Assembly: GCA_022496805.1 (NCBI GenBank)
Contig: CM040088.1
Location: forward strand, 19,995,001 to 20,059,000
DNA from: Pohlia nutans
Lineage: Eukaryota > Streptophyta > Bryopsida > Bryales > Mniaceae
DNA: 64,000 nucleotides
Reading direction: 5' to 3'
Shown here one piece after another: positions 10,937 through 21,803 of the stretch; positions within the stretch are counted from its first letter, which is position 1; every line of letters begins with the position of its first letter. The notes under the pieces are model-generated. The model ran no database searches and was not told where the DNA came from. It saw nothing but the letters and a program-made list of their open reading frames with translations. Made by a program: the position numbers and the translations under genes.

Positions 10937-11995
10937 AGAACAATCTCAAATTTCATTCTAGGTAAGGTTTGAGGGTGTCCATTCCCATGGCTTTCAATTG
11001 TTTTGACTGGTTTTAATTGTTAGAATTGATTTTTAATTTTTTTTAAACCTTTTATGAATTTCTTGGGCTATTATCTCCATTTTTTTTTAGAGGATGCAAA
11101 TGCAATAATATATGTATTATTGAATATTGTTTGAATAAGTTATGAATTGTTGAGGTTTGAAACAATAAGGCCTTGTAAACCATGAGTACTTTATACATGA
11201 GGAAGTTTCACAAAAGGTGACAATTGTAGCACGATGATATGTGAGTCTACAAGTGAGCATATGTTTAGGTCGTAATTCAATTCTAGAGAGGAGCCTTAAG
11301 CAATTCAAAATTCTCTCTCTAATATATTGCAACCTTGAAATCTTTGTACTCTACTAATTGAGTGTGCGAAGGCCTTGAGCATATTTATATGGCATTTTTT
11401 TTTAAAAGTCTACAAAAGATCCCTAAACATTTCCCAAAATTGCCACTATCAGTTGTGTGAAGCCACCCTAAATTTTGCATTTACGACGTATCTCATGGAA
11501 GCAGGTTTTGAACCTAGAAGTATCTCATTTCTAACAAGTCAATGACATTTATATTATAAGTGAAACTTTGATTATTACTAATTAGAGTAATAATCTAGTA
11601 CTTGGCTCTTTTAAAGGCTAACTTAGTGCAAAAGCATTCACCTATCGTTAATAGCTAATTGAAACTTTAGCACTTCTCTTTATGTTCAAATAGGTGTGAT
11701 TTTTGGTATTATGTATTGTATGGAATACAATATACCTTTCTATGCAATTACTATAGGGAAACAATCAGTGATGTTTAGTTTTACTATGGATAGAAATATC
11801 TCCAAGAGATCAATATGTCTTCACATTACAAAGACTTTTGAGGTTGTTGGAAATTTTCTCTTTAGAATTAGCATGGCCAATAGTAATTGCATAGAAAAAT
11901 GTAGCCAAACATGGAACTTAAGCTTTCACATCACATGGTGCATATGAATGGTCTTGTTATGTCAGTTGAGGGTTGAGTGACACATCATTGATATG
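10937..11995. other. AT-rich intergenic
   Basis: Low-complexity AT-rich DNA with poly-T runs. No gene, tRNA or clear repeat boundary was recognised. Confidence 0.4.
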
Positions 11996-12136
11996 TAAGG
12001 TAACTATATCTTAAAGAGAGCATATACTTTAAAGCGTGCGTATCTACTACAGTGTTACATTTCATAGCTGAAATGTTACATACTGATAGATACGCACGCT
12101 TTCAGGTAAATGCTCCCTTTTAGGTATAGTTACCTT
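11996..12136. mobile_element. Foldback MITE
   Basis: About 140 bp whose two halves are inverted copies. The left half begins TAAGGTAACTATATC and the right half ends GGTATAGTTACCTTA. The inner part pairs AAAGCGTGCGTATCTA with TAGATACGCACGCTTT. It is flanked by AT-rich DNA and has no coding capacity. Confidence 0.65.
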
Positions 12137-13008
12137 AGATGAGTTTGGTTTCTCTGGTAATAAAGAAAAATATGTACATCACCACCCCTTGTCATCCATT
12201 CACATGTCACTGCAGCGATTATCTGAAATGATTACCATAGTCGATCGTCAAGATGGGAAAAATATTAATTATAAGAAGAAAAGCCCAAATCTTTAGAAAA
12301 TTCTTTTTTCAAATAAAATCTATTTTGTATCAAGGTTTTTTTTGGTTTTCGGGTCATCTAACTTTAGGCTACAAAGCTCACATGCAAGTGAATGAAGTGG
12401 CTTCTTGATCCCTTAATTATATTTATATGAAAAACCTTGCTATTTTCCCATACATCCTATATTTTTCATTCAACATATTGGCCTTTCATGAAACCCTTCA
12501 TACATTGTGTCTTTTTCATCCAACATCTTGGCCTTTTCATCCGTTGTGTGTGGTTCACTAAGTCCCAGCATGACTTGCAACCGGTGCAATCCACTGCCTT
12601 AATGGCTACATGAGGTGGAATTTTTCTCATTATGTTCCCATATGGTGATTCTCCGAGTGGATTTTTGTAGCAAGCTGGTTATGAAATAGCCAAAAAAAAA
12701 AAAAAAAAACCTTGTTTTGACGGCGAGGTACGGTAGTGATTCAAAACAAAAGATGAAAAAGGCTCAAGGTCCATCCTTGATCTACATCCAAGTCTTCAAT
12801 CAAAAGCTAGTTGTCACATCATGCTCATGCACAATCCCACTTGAAAATTGCTAGTACATGTGTAGAATTTTAAATGTAAGACAATGATACATAGTGAGTG
12901 CAAAGTAGCACAAATAGTCAATCACATGGCAAAGACATGGTGGTTTACCTTGTAACTTTGGAGGTTTTAGAATGCACCATGAATTTTCAAAGAAAACATT
13001 ATCCTTAA

Positions 13009-13574
13009 CTCCAAAAGGACCAATTGTTCATTTTTTGAACAGTGAACAAATTTCATCCATGTTTTCTCATCCGTCATACACTTTTTGCAAGGGAAAAAAA
13101 CACAACAAAATTCTATCGCAAGATAGCTTCATACATCTGCGATTTGATTAGAAAGGGGACGATTAGTGAAATTTTTATGCCTCTTTTCATGTTGGAGTGA
13201 TTCACCAAAAATTTCAAAGATTTTAGTCTAAATCTGCTCTTGAAAAAATCAACTCATAAAATTAAGCAATCAAAAAATCTCAAAAAATCACTGCACTTAG
13301 AGTATTACATTTCAATCCATCACAACAAATTTCATCCACAAAATTTTCAATATCTTATTCGTAATTGAATTATAAAATATTTTTGAATTTCAAGTTTCAA
13401 ATTTTATACAAAAATATTGGTGATAGCAATCGCATATTTAACTATATGGATAGATTTTAAAATTTATAATTACAACTTTTATTCATACATCAAGTTCAAA
13501 ATATCCCTCTTGGTTGCGTTTTATGATGCATCTTTGCAAAACTGCGGAATTTGGAGAGGGGTGAAGACGTTTAG
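13009..13574 (+). mobile_element. TTAA-flanked MITE, hairpin type (copy P5)
   Basis: Left border TTAA 13005-13008, terminus CTCCAAAAGGACC. The hairpin TGTTCA-TTTTT-TGAACA is at 13025-13041, 16 nt from the TTAA. The right end reads GACGTTTAGGG followed by TATA in place of TTAA, so that target copy has mutated. The interior aligns with 30023-30589 (shared TTCTCATCCGTC-like and TGGTGATAGCAATCGCA segments). Non-coding. Confidence 0.65.
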
Positions 13575-13996
13575 GGTATAAATTCACCTTGAGTTTAAAT
13601 AAAATACCATGAGTTCTTATTTAATATACTCTTATGTTCACTCCAAATAGTTATAAGGTATGAAATTGCTTGGTGATCTCTCATTATTAGGTGTGTAAGA
13701 GCTTGGTGGTTTTTAAATTCAAAGAAAACTAATTTTACCATCTTTCTTGATGGCAAAACTAGTTTTTCATGAATTAAGAATAATCTTATGTACAAAATCT
13801 TAGAGTAATAAAGAGAGAGTGCTAAATCTGAAATAGCACATTGGGTTGGTAATGCTTTATAACAGATTGAAATGTTCCTTTCGTATAGTCCATGAAGGAG
13901 AGGTGGATGTACGTACAAGCAGTACAATAAAAATCTCAACTCAACAATTAGCTATAGAACTTTTTTTTATTCATAGCTAGAAAGGGACCCCTTTAA

Positions 13997-14570
13997 TTCC
14001 TAAAGGACCATAAGGCCCCCGCGCGCCTTCTAGAACTAGAAAGTGAGGAAATTCGGGTTCTTGGGCTTTGAATTGTAGGATGAGCAACAAAGAGACCCTG
14101 CCTCTTTTTGAGAGCTGAATCTATAAGTACTTCTCAATTAGAAATTCATGAAGTGAGCGATTTTTGGTGATTTTTTTGAGTTGCAAAGAGGGTATCTAGG
14201 CATCACTTCAGACCCTCATATCTTCCTCCTCACACCTCCAAATTACGTGAAATTTTTATTACATATTTAAAATAATGATCTCTACGCACAGTAAAAATTT
14301 CAAAAATTTTGGAGCACTTTTGAACAATCCGATTTCAGCATATGTACAAAATACCCCGAACGAGTTCCATCAATCTTCTCAGCGGTGGCATTTTCCCAAA
14401 AATTGTGCGATTTTGTTGATCCTTTTTTCATACAAAAGCTACATAAGTCTTTTTTAATTTCAACGGTGTCGATCGTCAAAATTACCCCACACCAATGAGG
14501 AATTGAGCTTGCTACAAGAGCTAGTCAAGAAAACCAGAGCTAAGTTCAACACCCCCTGATCCTTTAGGGG
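13997..14570. mobile_element. TTAA-type MITE with GC-rich end
   Basis: TTAA at 13993-13996, then TTCCTAAAGGACCATAAGG. The right end is GATCCTTTAGGGG with a mutated TTGA at 14571-14574. A weaker hairpin (AAGGC...GCCTT) sits at about the same offset as in the hairpin-type copies. About 574 bp, no coding sequence. Confidence 0.55.
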
Positions 14571-14574
14571 TTGA

Positions 14575-15086
14575 TGGTCGTTGTCCTATTCTAGGGGTTG
14601 TCTGAGGTCAAAAAAATATTTTTTTGAATAAGATCAAATATTTTTTTGATAGGAAATCAAGTTTACTTTCCAACCTGATATGAATCATGCCAATACCACC
14701 TAGGAGAATTCTTTTTTTTAAAAAAAACACCTTTACGTTGTCTAGTGTTACAAAATTTACTATTTGAAAAAAGTAATGTTGTTCTTTTCATTAATTCTTT
14801 TTCTTTTCTTTTTTGTTTCTAGAATGAAGAGTACAATTCTAACCAACAATACCAAATTTTGAATTCTAAAATTCTAAAATGTAATTTTGGTGAATTTTGA
14901 AAGTTAATTGCACCTAAATTCATTAAATGAAGATCTAAAACTATTTTCGGAAATTTGACCTTATGGATCATTTTCAAACATCATGTTTTACATTTTCTTT
15001 GTTGGAATAAACTTCATTGAAGTTATAGAAGTCACATTTTATAATACATCTTAGTTTTTGCTCTATACCCCTCAGGCCTTTAGAGG
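14575..15086 (+). mobile_element. TTAA-type MITE with eroded left end (copy P6)
   Basis: The interior matches copies 2394-2929 and 9969-10497 in order (AGGAAATCAAGTTTACTTTCC, ACCAAATTTTGAATTCTA, CATTTTATAATACATCTTAG). The right end is CCTTTAGAGG followed by TTAA 15087-15090. The left TTAA is shared or lost at the junction with the preceding element. Confidence 0.6.
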
Positions 15087-15703
15087 TTAAGGAGGTTATA
15101 GAATGTTATGGTCCAAGGAAAAGAAGGAAGGAAGTTGGAGGAGAGTTGGTTCATTCTAAATACATGTTAAACTTTGAAGTCGACTACTTTTCATAATGGC
15201 TCTAATTCATTCATTTCATTGAGAATCTTGTAATACCAAAACAACGACTAGTTCATGCAATCACAAGAGGAAGTTTTTCAATTTCCTCACGTTGGCAAAA
15301 AGAAGAAATTCAAGAGCACAAAAAGCTTTTCAAATTTTGTACTTCCACGCACACTCCCCTAGAAATTTGGCACTCTCAACAAGATTCTAGGTTAACTCTC
15401 TTTTTGCCTTGTCATTCTACCAAAGTAAATACCAAGTGAGATGACTCATCACTCTTGGAACAAGCAACTTCAACTCATTTGAAATTCAAAATCTTCGTAA
15501 AGAACCAATAGAATGCAACTATTTTTTGGATTTCCAATTCTGCAAACCGGGCCTTATACACAAGCCCTTATGCAATCAAGATGTTGACCAATCATAGGTG
15601 AAGTGGAGAACCTTGTTGTCTAGCTTATAGATCACGATAGAAGCTTTCTTGTCATTTAGTGCATTATTTTTTGTCTTTTTCACAAATCCATCTGACACAT
15701 AAG

Positions 15704-15853
15704 CACTACTAGAAAATCCAACTAATTTGTTGATTCGGTCGCGTTGACCGGGACACTTTTCTGTTGATTTGAACAAAAAATTGACCAAATCAACATAAAA
15801 GTGTCCCGGTCAACGCGACCAAATCAACAGATTAGTTGGATTTTCTAGTAGTG
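15704..15853. mobile_element. CACTA-type foldback MITE
   Basis: A 150-bp near-perfect hairpin. The ends are CACTACTAGAAAATCCAACT and its complement, and the stem continues through TCGGTCGCGTTGACCGGGAC. A 3-bp target duplication AAG lies at 15701-15703 and 15854-15856. CACTA termini and 3-bp duplications are typical of the CACTA (En/Spm) superfamily. Confidence 0.85.
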
Positions 15854-15923
15854 AAGCTTGTCCTAATTTGTGACATTAGCTTTTAGAGATATAATTTTAA
15901 ACTCTAACCAAAAACTATCTTAA

Positions 15924-16174
15924 CCCCTAAAAGAGGTTGCCCTGTTCATACAGGCAGTATACAAAGAGGAAACAAAAAATACATTGCGCAACTAATATCC
16001 ACCACTTTGTCATATGAGGCCAGTTTTTTTTTCTAAACATACAAGACCTACAGGGGAGTGTGTTGTGAAATTTCCATAATTTTCCAGAGGCGGAAATGCT
16101 TGAAATAATTTCTTGTATAAATGAAGGAAGACAGAAGCCGTAGACCACATTGTGGTTCCTGGCTGCATTAGAGG
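15924..16174. mobile_element. TTAA-type short element (copy P7)
   Basis: TTAA 15920-15923 then CCCCTAAAAGAGGTTG. The right end GCATTAGAGG is followed by TTAA 16175-16178. A small stem-loop (CCTGT-TCAT-ACAGG) begins 17 nt inside the left TTAA, close to the position of the hairpin in longer copies. About 251 bp. Confidence 0.5.
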
Positions 16175-16516
16175 TTAATTGCAATTTGGAGACTAGCTAC
16201 ATTTTACTTTGCACTAATTTTAATTTGAAGAATTAGTGCTTTCCAATTATAAACATTGTGAATTGAATTATAACCAAAAGCTAAAACAAATTCACACTAT
16301 GAAATTTTTTAGTTCCTAAACAATTAATTTCTTTATAATTTGCATTGCTCATAGTAATTGCACTAAAAATGTAGCTTATGATCAATGTTGTATGGATGTC
16401 ATTTTTTTCCTTATATTGGTGTTTAGTACTTAAACCAAAATTAAAAGTATAAAAGGCTTAGTTACTAGCCCCAATCCGCACTCTGTGTTCTATGTCCTTT
16501 CAGTTATATTGCTCTA

Positions 16517-18464
16517 CATCAGGAATTTCGGACCCCATTGATTTCGCACGATTTCAGTGCGATTATCGTTGAACACTGATTCCACACGTCATATGTGCAT
16601 TTAGAAGTGTCGTTATGGTACGGAAGTGACATGCATTACTAGGATGTTGATGTACTGTCTTTTCAATGATTATAAAAAAAGTGTTGTTTTCGCACGAAAG
16701 TCGTGCTTGACGGAATCCGTGCGTTGATCGTGTATCTACATTACATGGCTAATAAGACACGGATAACATGCGGTTTTAGTTAATGCGGATTTAATATCGT
16801 ATACGTATCATATTAACGCCTTTTATTATATCCGTGCGATTTCAGTATCTATCATAATGCAAATTATTGTCGTACGACATCCGTACAAAATCAGCTGAGA
16901 ACTATTTCAAGCTTTTTAATTTGAGAATGAGTAACTTATATTTCTCCACGTCACTCGCGTTCAAGGGTGTTTTCGCACTACAGTAGGATGTCATACTTAT
17001 CAACATAAAAAGTTTGTAATGTTCTAAAACTATTGATTTATTGATGAAATATAATAAATAGAGAAAATACCAAAAATAAATTAAAAAATTATTTTGGAAT
17101 CTTTTGGAATCTTTTCAAAATAGTTTATATTATTTTGGAATATTTTGAAATATTCTTAGAATCTTCTCAAAAATATCCTTACAGTCTAATTTCCCAAAAT
17201 ATTTTTGATCTTCATTTATAGAATTTAGAAGCAATTAACATTAAAAATTAAACGAAATTACATTTTATATTTTTAGAATTCAAAATTTGGTATTATTGGT
17301 TATAATTGTACTTTCATCATAGGAGCAAAAATAAAAAGATGTATAGAAAAGAACAACAATACTTTTCCAAAATAGTAAAATTTGTAACACGAGACAATGT
17401 AGAGGTGTTGTTTTTTTGAAAGTTCCCCTAGGTGGAGTTTAACTTGGATTGGCATGATCAAAATTGGGTTCGAAAGCATACTTGATTTCCTATTAGAAAA
17501 CAATTATAATTTAAACAATTTTTTAATATTTTAATCTCGGGCAACTCGTAAAAGGGGGCATCGACCAAAACATGATCTCTCGAAGCATTGCGAGTTACAT
17601 TGAGTTTAAAATCAGACTTTCTTTGAACTCAATTTGAGCAACTTTTCAAAAAATAAAATTGCAAAAGCTTTTAATTGTTTGCTACAATATTCTGACCATT
17701 GAATTTTTTTTCATCAATTCCAAAGTTATGCACGTTACAATTTAGTTTTTTACTTTCATTCTATATACCTCTCTTTCATTACTTCATTTCAAGGTGAATA
17801 TTCAAGGATTTACTTTTTATTTTATTTTATTTATTAGACCTACAACTCATTTCCCTAACATAAAATCAAAAAAAATCAATTGAAACAGAAAGGCATATAT
17901 GTTGAAATGTCATAAAGAGGTAAAAAAGTTGCAAAAACATACAAAAACTTACAATGAAAAGAATGATTTTTGGTTGATTCAAACATAAAATGAAAAAAAA
18001 ATGGAAAAAATGTTTCTCCAACATAAAATAAGAAAAAACTACAAAAAAATGTTTTTAACATTGCTAATAATATGTAAATTGAAAAAAAAAAAAAAAACTC
18101 TCAAACATCATGATTTCATCAAGAAACAAATTCAAATTTTTTTGAAGATTTTATTTAGGTATAGGAAAAAGCCTATATAATGTAGTGCAAAAAAAATTTG
18201 GTAAAAAAAGATTTTTTTACATTGCTAAAAACATCTAAAATCCACTGAAAAAAGAAGGGTACTTCGATACTTTGATACTTCCCTGATAGAATCAGAGTAG
18301 ATTCTACTTCCCATATAGAAATCATACTCATGATAGAAGAAAAGATACAATTCTGTTTCTACAACAAAATCATTTTATCAAAAGAATCAAAGCAAACAAA
18401 TGTAGGTTTGAAGTCAAGATGACTTTTTAACAAAACGTCACAGTGGAGTCCGAAATTCCTGATG
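16517..18464 (-). mobile_element. TA-flanked long-TIR element, deletion copy (E1)
   Basis: The left end starts CATCAGGAATTTCGGACCCC and the right end finishes GAGTCCGAAATTCCTGATG, each next to TA. From 16517 to about 18258 the sequence is an inverted copy of 19812-21541. The rest (18259-18464) is unique, so this copy has lost the half of the element that carries the tRNA-like module. The ends are dense in GTGCGA/TCGCAC words and CpG, while the interior is very AT-rich. No transposase is encoded; short frames in it are mirror images of frames in the other copy. Confidence 0.7.
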
Positions 18465-18541
18465 TACAAAGACATTGTTTTTCAAAATCTCTTAGTGTAT
18501 GCTCACTAGATCAGCAATAAAAGTAAGAATGTATAACTTAA

Positions 18542-18723
18542 TCCCTAAAGGACCACAACTATGTTTTTTTCCAAGCACTCCAAAGTTGCCTAAAAGTACC
18601 CTTCTCATAATAAGGCAAATAGTTTTCAATCTAAAACCTTTTTGACCGATCCAATTGTAGGATATTTCAACCAACTTGAATTTATTAGCACCTACAAGTT
18701 TTCAACCGTTCAGGGTTCCTCAA
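18542..18723 (+). mobile_element. Left part of a TTAA element interrupted by E2 and E3
   Basis: TTAA 18538-18541 is followed by TCCCTAAAGGACCACAAC. The next 100 bp resemble the start of the intact element at 24423-25633 (CACTCCAA, GTTGCC, TTCTCATAATAAGG). The matching right end (GTTGGTCCTTTAGGAG then TTAA) is at 24403-24422, so the two parts are probably one element split by the 18726-24279 insertions. Confidence 0.45.
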
Positions 18724-18725
18724 TA

Positions 18726-21541
18726 CATTAGGAATTTCGGACCCCATTGATTTCGCACGATTTCAGTGCGATTTCCGATATTTCATGGGTACATGTATTT
18801 TTCGCACTGATTCCGCATCGTTGTGTCATTCATCGCAGCTGCACTAATATAACATCATGATCGTACAAGCGGATATAGTATTGATTCGACACGATTCATA
18901 CATCTATTGAAAACGTGCAAATTCTTCACTCTGTACAGTTGTCAAATGTCGTGTCTTAATTGTGTTTAAAGCCACACTGATTCAGTGTGTTTTTCGTGCG
19001 ACATCATCTTTTCTATATTTAGATTTTTTATATATATCTAAATTTGGTCAAAATAATTTTATTAACAAAATTAATTTTATTTTTTTTCCTGCCTTGCCCA
19101 AATTATATTTCGGGCTGCCCGGTCCAACTACTCGGGCTGCCCAGACCACACTGGGGCCCACCATGGTTTCCCAAGCTCTATCGCCGGTGGCCGGAATCGA
19201 ACTCGAGACCTCCTATCTACAAACCATACTCTATACCACTAAACCACCTAGAACTCTTAATGCAAGCAACTGATTTTTTTTTATAATTATAAAGGAATGT
19301 AACCACTGGCAATTATTTTGCCATGTATATTTAATTCTTTTTTCAAATTCTTTTTAGCACTACATCACACAGGCCCTTTTCTATATCTAGAATTGTTATC
19401 ATAATTTTTTGATTTTTTTTTTTTTTTGGCCAAAATAGTGATGGCTGTGAGCTGTTTTTATTTTTCAGCGGACTTCGAATGTTTTTAGCGGTGTAAAAAA
19501 AACTTTTTTTCCAAATTTATTTTTGGAGTAGATTATGCAGGATTTTTTCTATATCTAAGATTTTTTTCATAATATTATGAATTTATTTAATTTTTGCCAA
19601 AATCGTGGTGGCTGTAAGTTGCTTTTTTTTAAAGCAAACTTTGGATGTTTTTTTTGCGGTGTAAAAAAAACATTTTTTTCAATTTGTTTTTTTGCAATTG
19701 ATCCTGCAAGCATTTTTCTATAACTAGAAAGAATTTCAAAATTATTCGAATTTTTTTTTGCCAAAATCTTAAAGGTTGTGAGCTGTTTGTTTTTTTTTTT
19801 TTTTTTTTGCAGTGGATTTTAGATGTTTTTAGCAATGTAAAAAAATCTTTTTTTACCAAATTTTTTTTGCACTACATTATATAGGCTTTTTCCTATACCT
19901 AAATAAAATCTTCAAAAAAATTTGAATTTGTTTCTTGATGAAATCATGATGTTTGAGAGTTTTTTTTTTTTTTTTTCAATTTACATATTATTAGCAATGT
20001 TAAAAACATTTTTTTGTAGTTTTTTCTTATTTTATGTTGGAGAAACATTTTTTCCATTTTTTTTTCATTTTATGTTTGAATCAACCAAAAATCATTCTTT
20101 TCATTGTAAGTTTTTGTATGTTTTTGCAACTTTTTTACCTCTTTATGACATTTCAACATATATGCCTTTCTGTTTCAATTGATTTTTTTTGATTTTATGT
20201 TAGGGAAATGAGTTGTAGGTCTAATAAATAAAATAAAATAAAAAGTAAATCCTTGAATATTCACCTTGAAATGAAGTAATGAAAGAGAGGTATATAGAAT
20301 GAAAGTAAAAAACTAAATTGTAACGTGCATAACTTTGGAATTGATGAAAAAAAATTCAATGGTCAGAATATTGTAGCAAACAATTAAAAGCTTTTGCAAT
20401 TTTATTTTTTGAAAAGTTGCTCAAATTGAGTTCAAAGAAAGTCTGATTTTAAACTCAATGTAACTCGCAATGCTTCGAGAGATCATGTTTTGGTCGATGC
20501 CCCCTTTTACGAGTTGCCCGAGATTAAAATATTAAAAAATTGTTTAAATTATAATTGTTTTCTAATAGGAAATCAAGTATGCTTTCGAACCCAATTTCGA
20601 TCATGCCAATCCAAGTTAAACTCCACCTAGGGGAACTTTCAAAAAAACAACACCTCTACATTGTCTCGTGTTACAAATTTTACTATTTTGGAAAAGTATT
20701 GTTGTTCTTTTCTATACATCTTTTTATTTTTGCTCCTATGATGAAAGTACAATTATAACCAATAATACCAAATTTTGAATTCTAAAAATATAAAATGTAA
20801 TTTCGTTTAATTTTTAATGTTAATTGCTTCTAAATTCTATAAATGAAGATCAAAAATATTTTGGGAAATTAGACTGTAAGGATATTTTTGAGAAGATTCT
20901 AAGAATATTTCAAAATATTCCAAAATAATATAAACTATTTTGAAAAGATTCCAAAAGATTCCAAAATAATTTTTTAATTTATTTTTGGTATTTTCTCTAT
21001 TTATTATATTTCATCAATAAATCAATAGTTTTAGAACATTACAAACTTTTTATGTTGATAAGTATGACATCCTACTGTAGTGCGAAAACACCCTTGAACG
21101 CGAGTGACGTGGAGAAATATAAGTTACTCATTCTCAAATTAAAAAGCTTGAAATAGTTCTCAGCTGATTTTGTACGGATGTCGTACGACAATAATTTGCA
21201 TTATGATAGATACTGAAATCACACGGATATAATAAAAGGCGTTAATATGATACGTATACGATATTAAATCCGCATTAACTAAAACCGCATGTTATCCGTG
21301 TCTTATTAGCCATGTAATGTAGATACACGATTATCGCACGGATTCCGTCAAGCACGACTTTCGTGCAAAAACAACATTTTTTTCATAATCATTGAAAAGA
21401 CACTGCATCGACATCCTAGTAATGCATGTCACTTCCGTACCATAACAACACTTCTAAATGCACGTATGACGTGCGGAATTAGTGTTCAACGATAATCGCA
21501 CTGGAATCGTGCGAAATCAGTGGGGTCCGAAATTCCTGATG
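18726..21541 (+). mobile_element. TA-flanked long-TIR element, longest copy (E2)
   Basis: 2816 bp. Left end CATTAGGAATTTCGGACCCC, right end GGGGTCCGAAATTCCTGATG, with TA outside both (18724-18725, 21542-21543). The subterminal zones of 200-400 bp are CpG-rich and full of TCGCAC/GTGCGA words, as expected for transposase-binding repeats. The interior holds a tRNA-like module (19186-19248), several diverged poly-T units of the type GCACTACAT...TTTTTCTATA..., and at 20550-20880 a segment homologous to the interior of the TTAA hairpin elements. No transposase frame, so non-autonomous. TA targets suggest a Tc1/mariner-type or similar transposase; the superfamily is not settled. Confidence 0.7.
19186..19248 (-). 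other. tRNA-like module inside E2
   Basis: On the minus strand the 63-nt segment begins GGTGGTTTAGTGGTATAGAG (box A-like, close to tRNA-Gly) and ends GAGTTCGATTCCGGCCACC (box B-like). The first and last seven bases can pair, with G-U. The T-stem pairs poorly and the length is short, so it is not a functional tRNA. It may act as a pol III promoter relic from a tRNA-derived SINE. The same module is in E3 at 22301-22363. Confidence 0.5.
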
Positions 21542-21803
21542 TAGTAAGATTATAAGTTATAATGTTGGCTAGATTTTTTTTTTGGGCCTGTTGCCTGAGT
21601 TTGAAACTTTCTGAAAATGCCCAAAATGCAAAGTTTAGTCTTAGATTTGGTAAAATGAATTTGGTAGTTGTATATATGGGGGTGTTAACTCATGTGTACA
21701 TAAGATCAAATGCATAGTTCATTGTATGAAATTTTTCAAGAGCTACCCACAGTTAGATTTTTCACCTTTGCATGATTGTATCTTTTGATCTGTACAACAC
21801 CTA

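Noticed and set aside
19186..19248. A working tRNA gene
   Set aside because: Too short, weak T-stem and unclear anticodon arm; it is a repeat-borne tRNA-like sequence.
17300..20758. Mirror-image frames at 17300-17503 and 20555-20758, and at 17876-18061 and 19922-20182
   Set aside because: Products of the E1/E2 inverted repeat; AT-rich, no domain, broken in E3.
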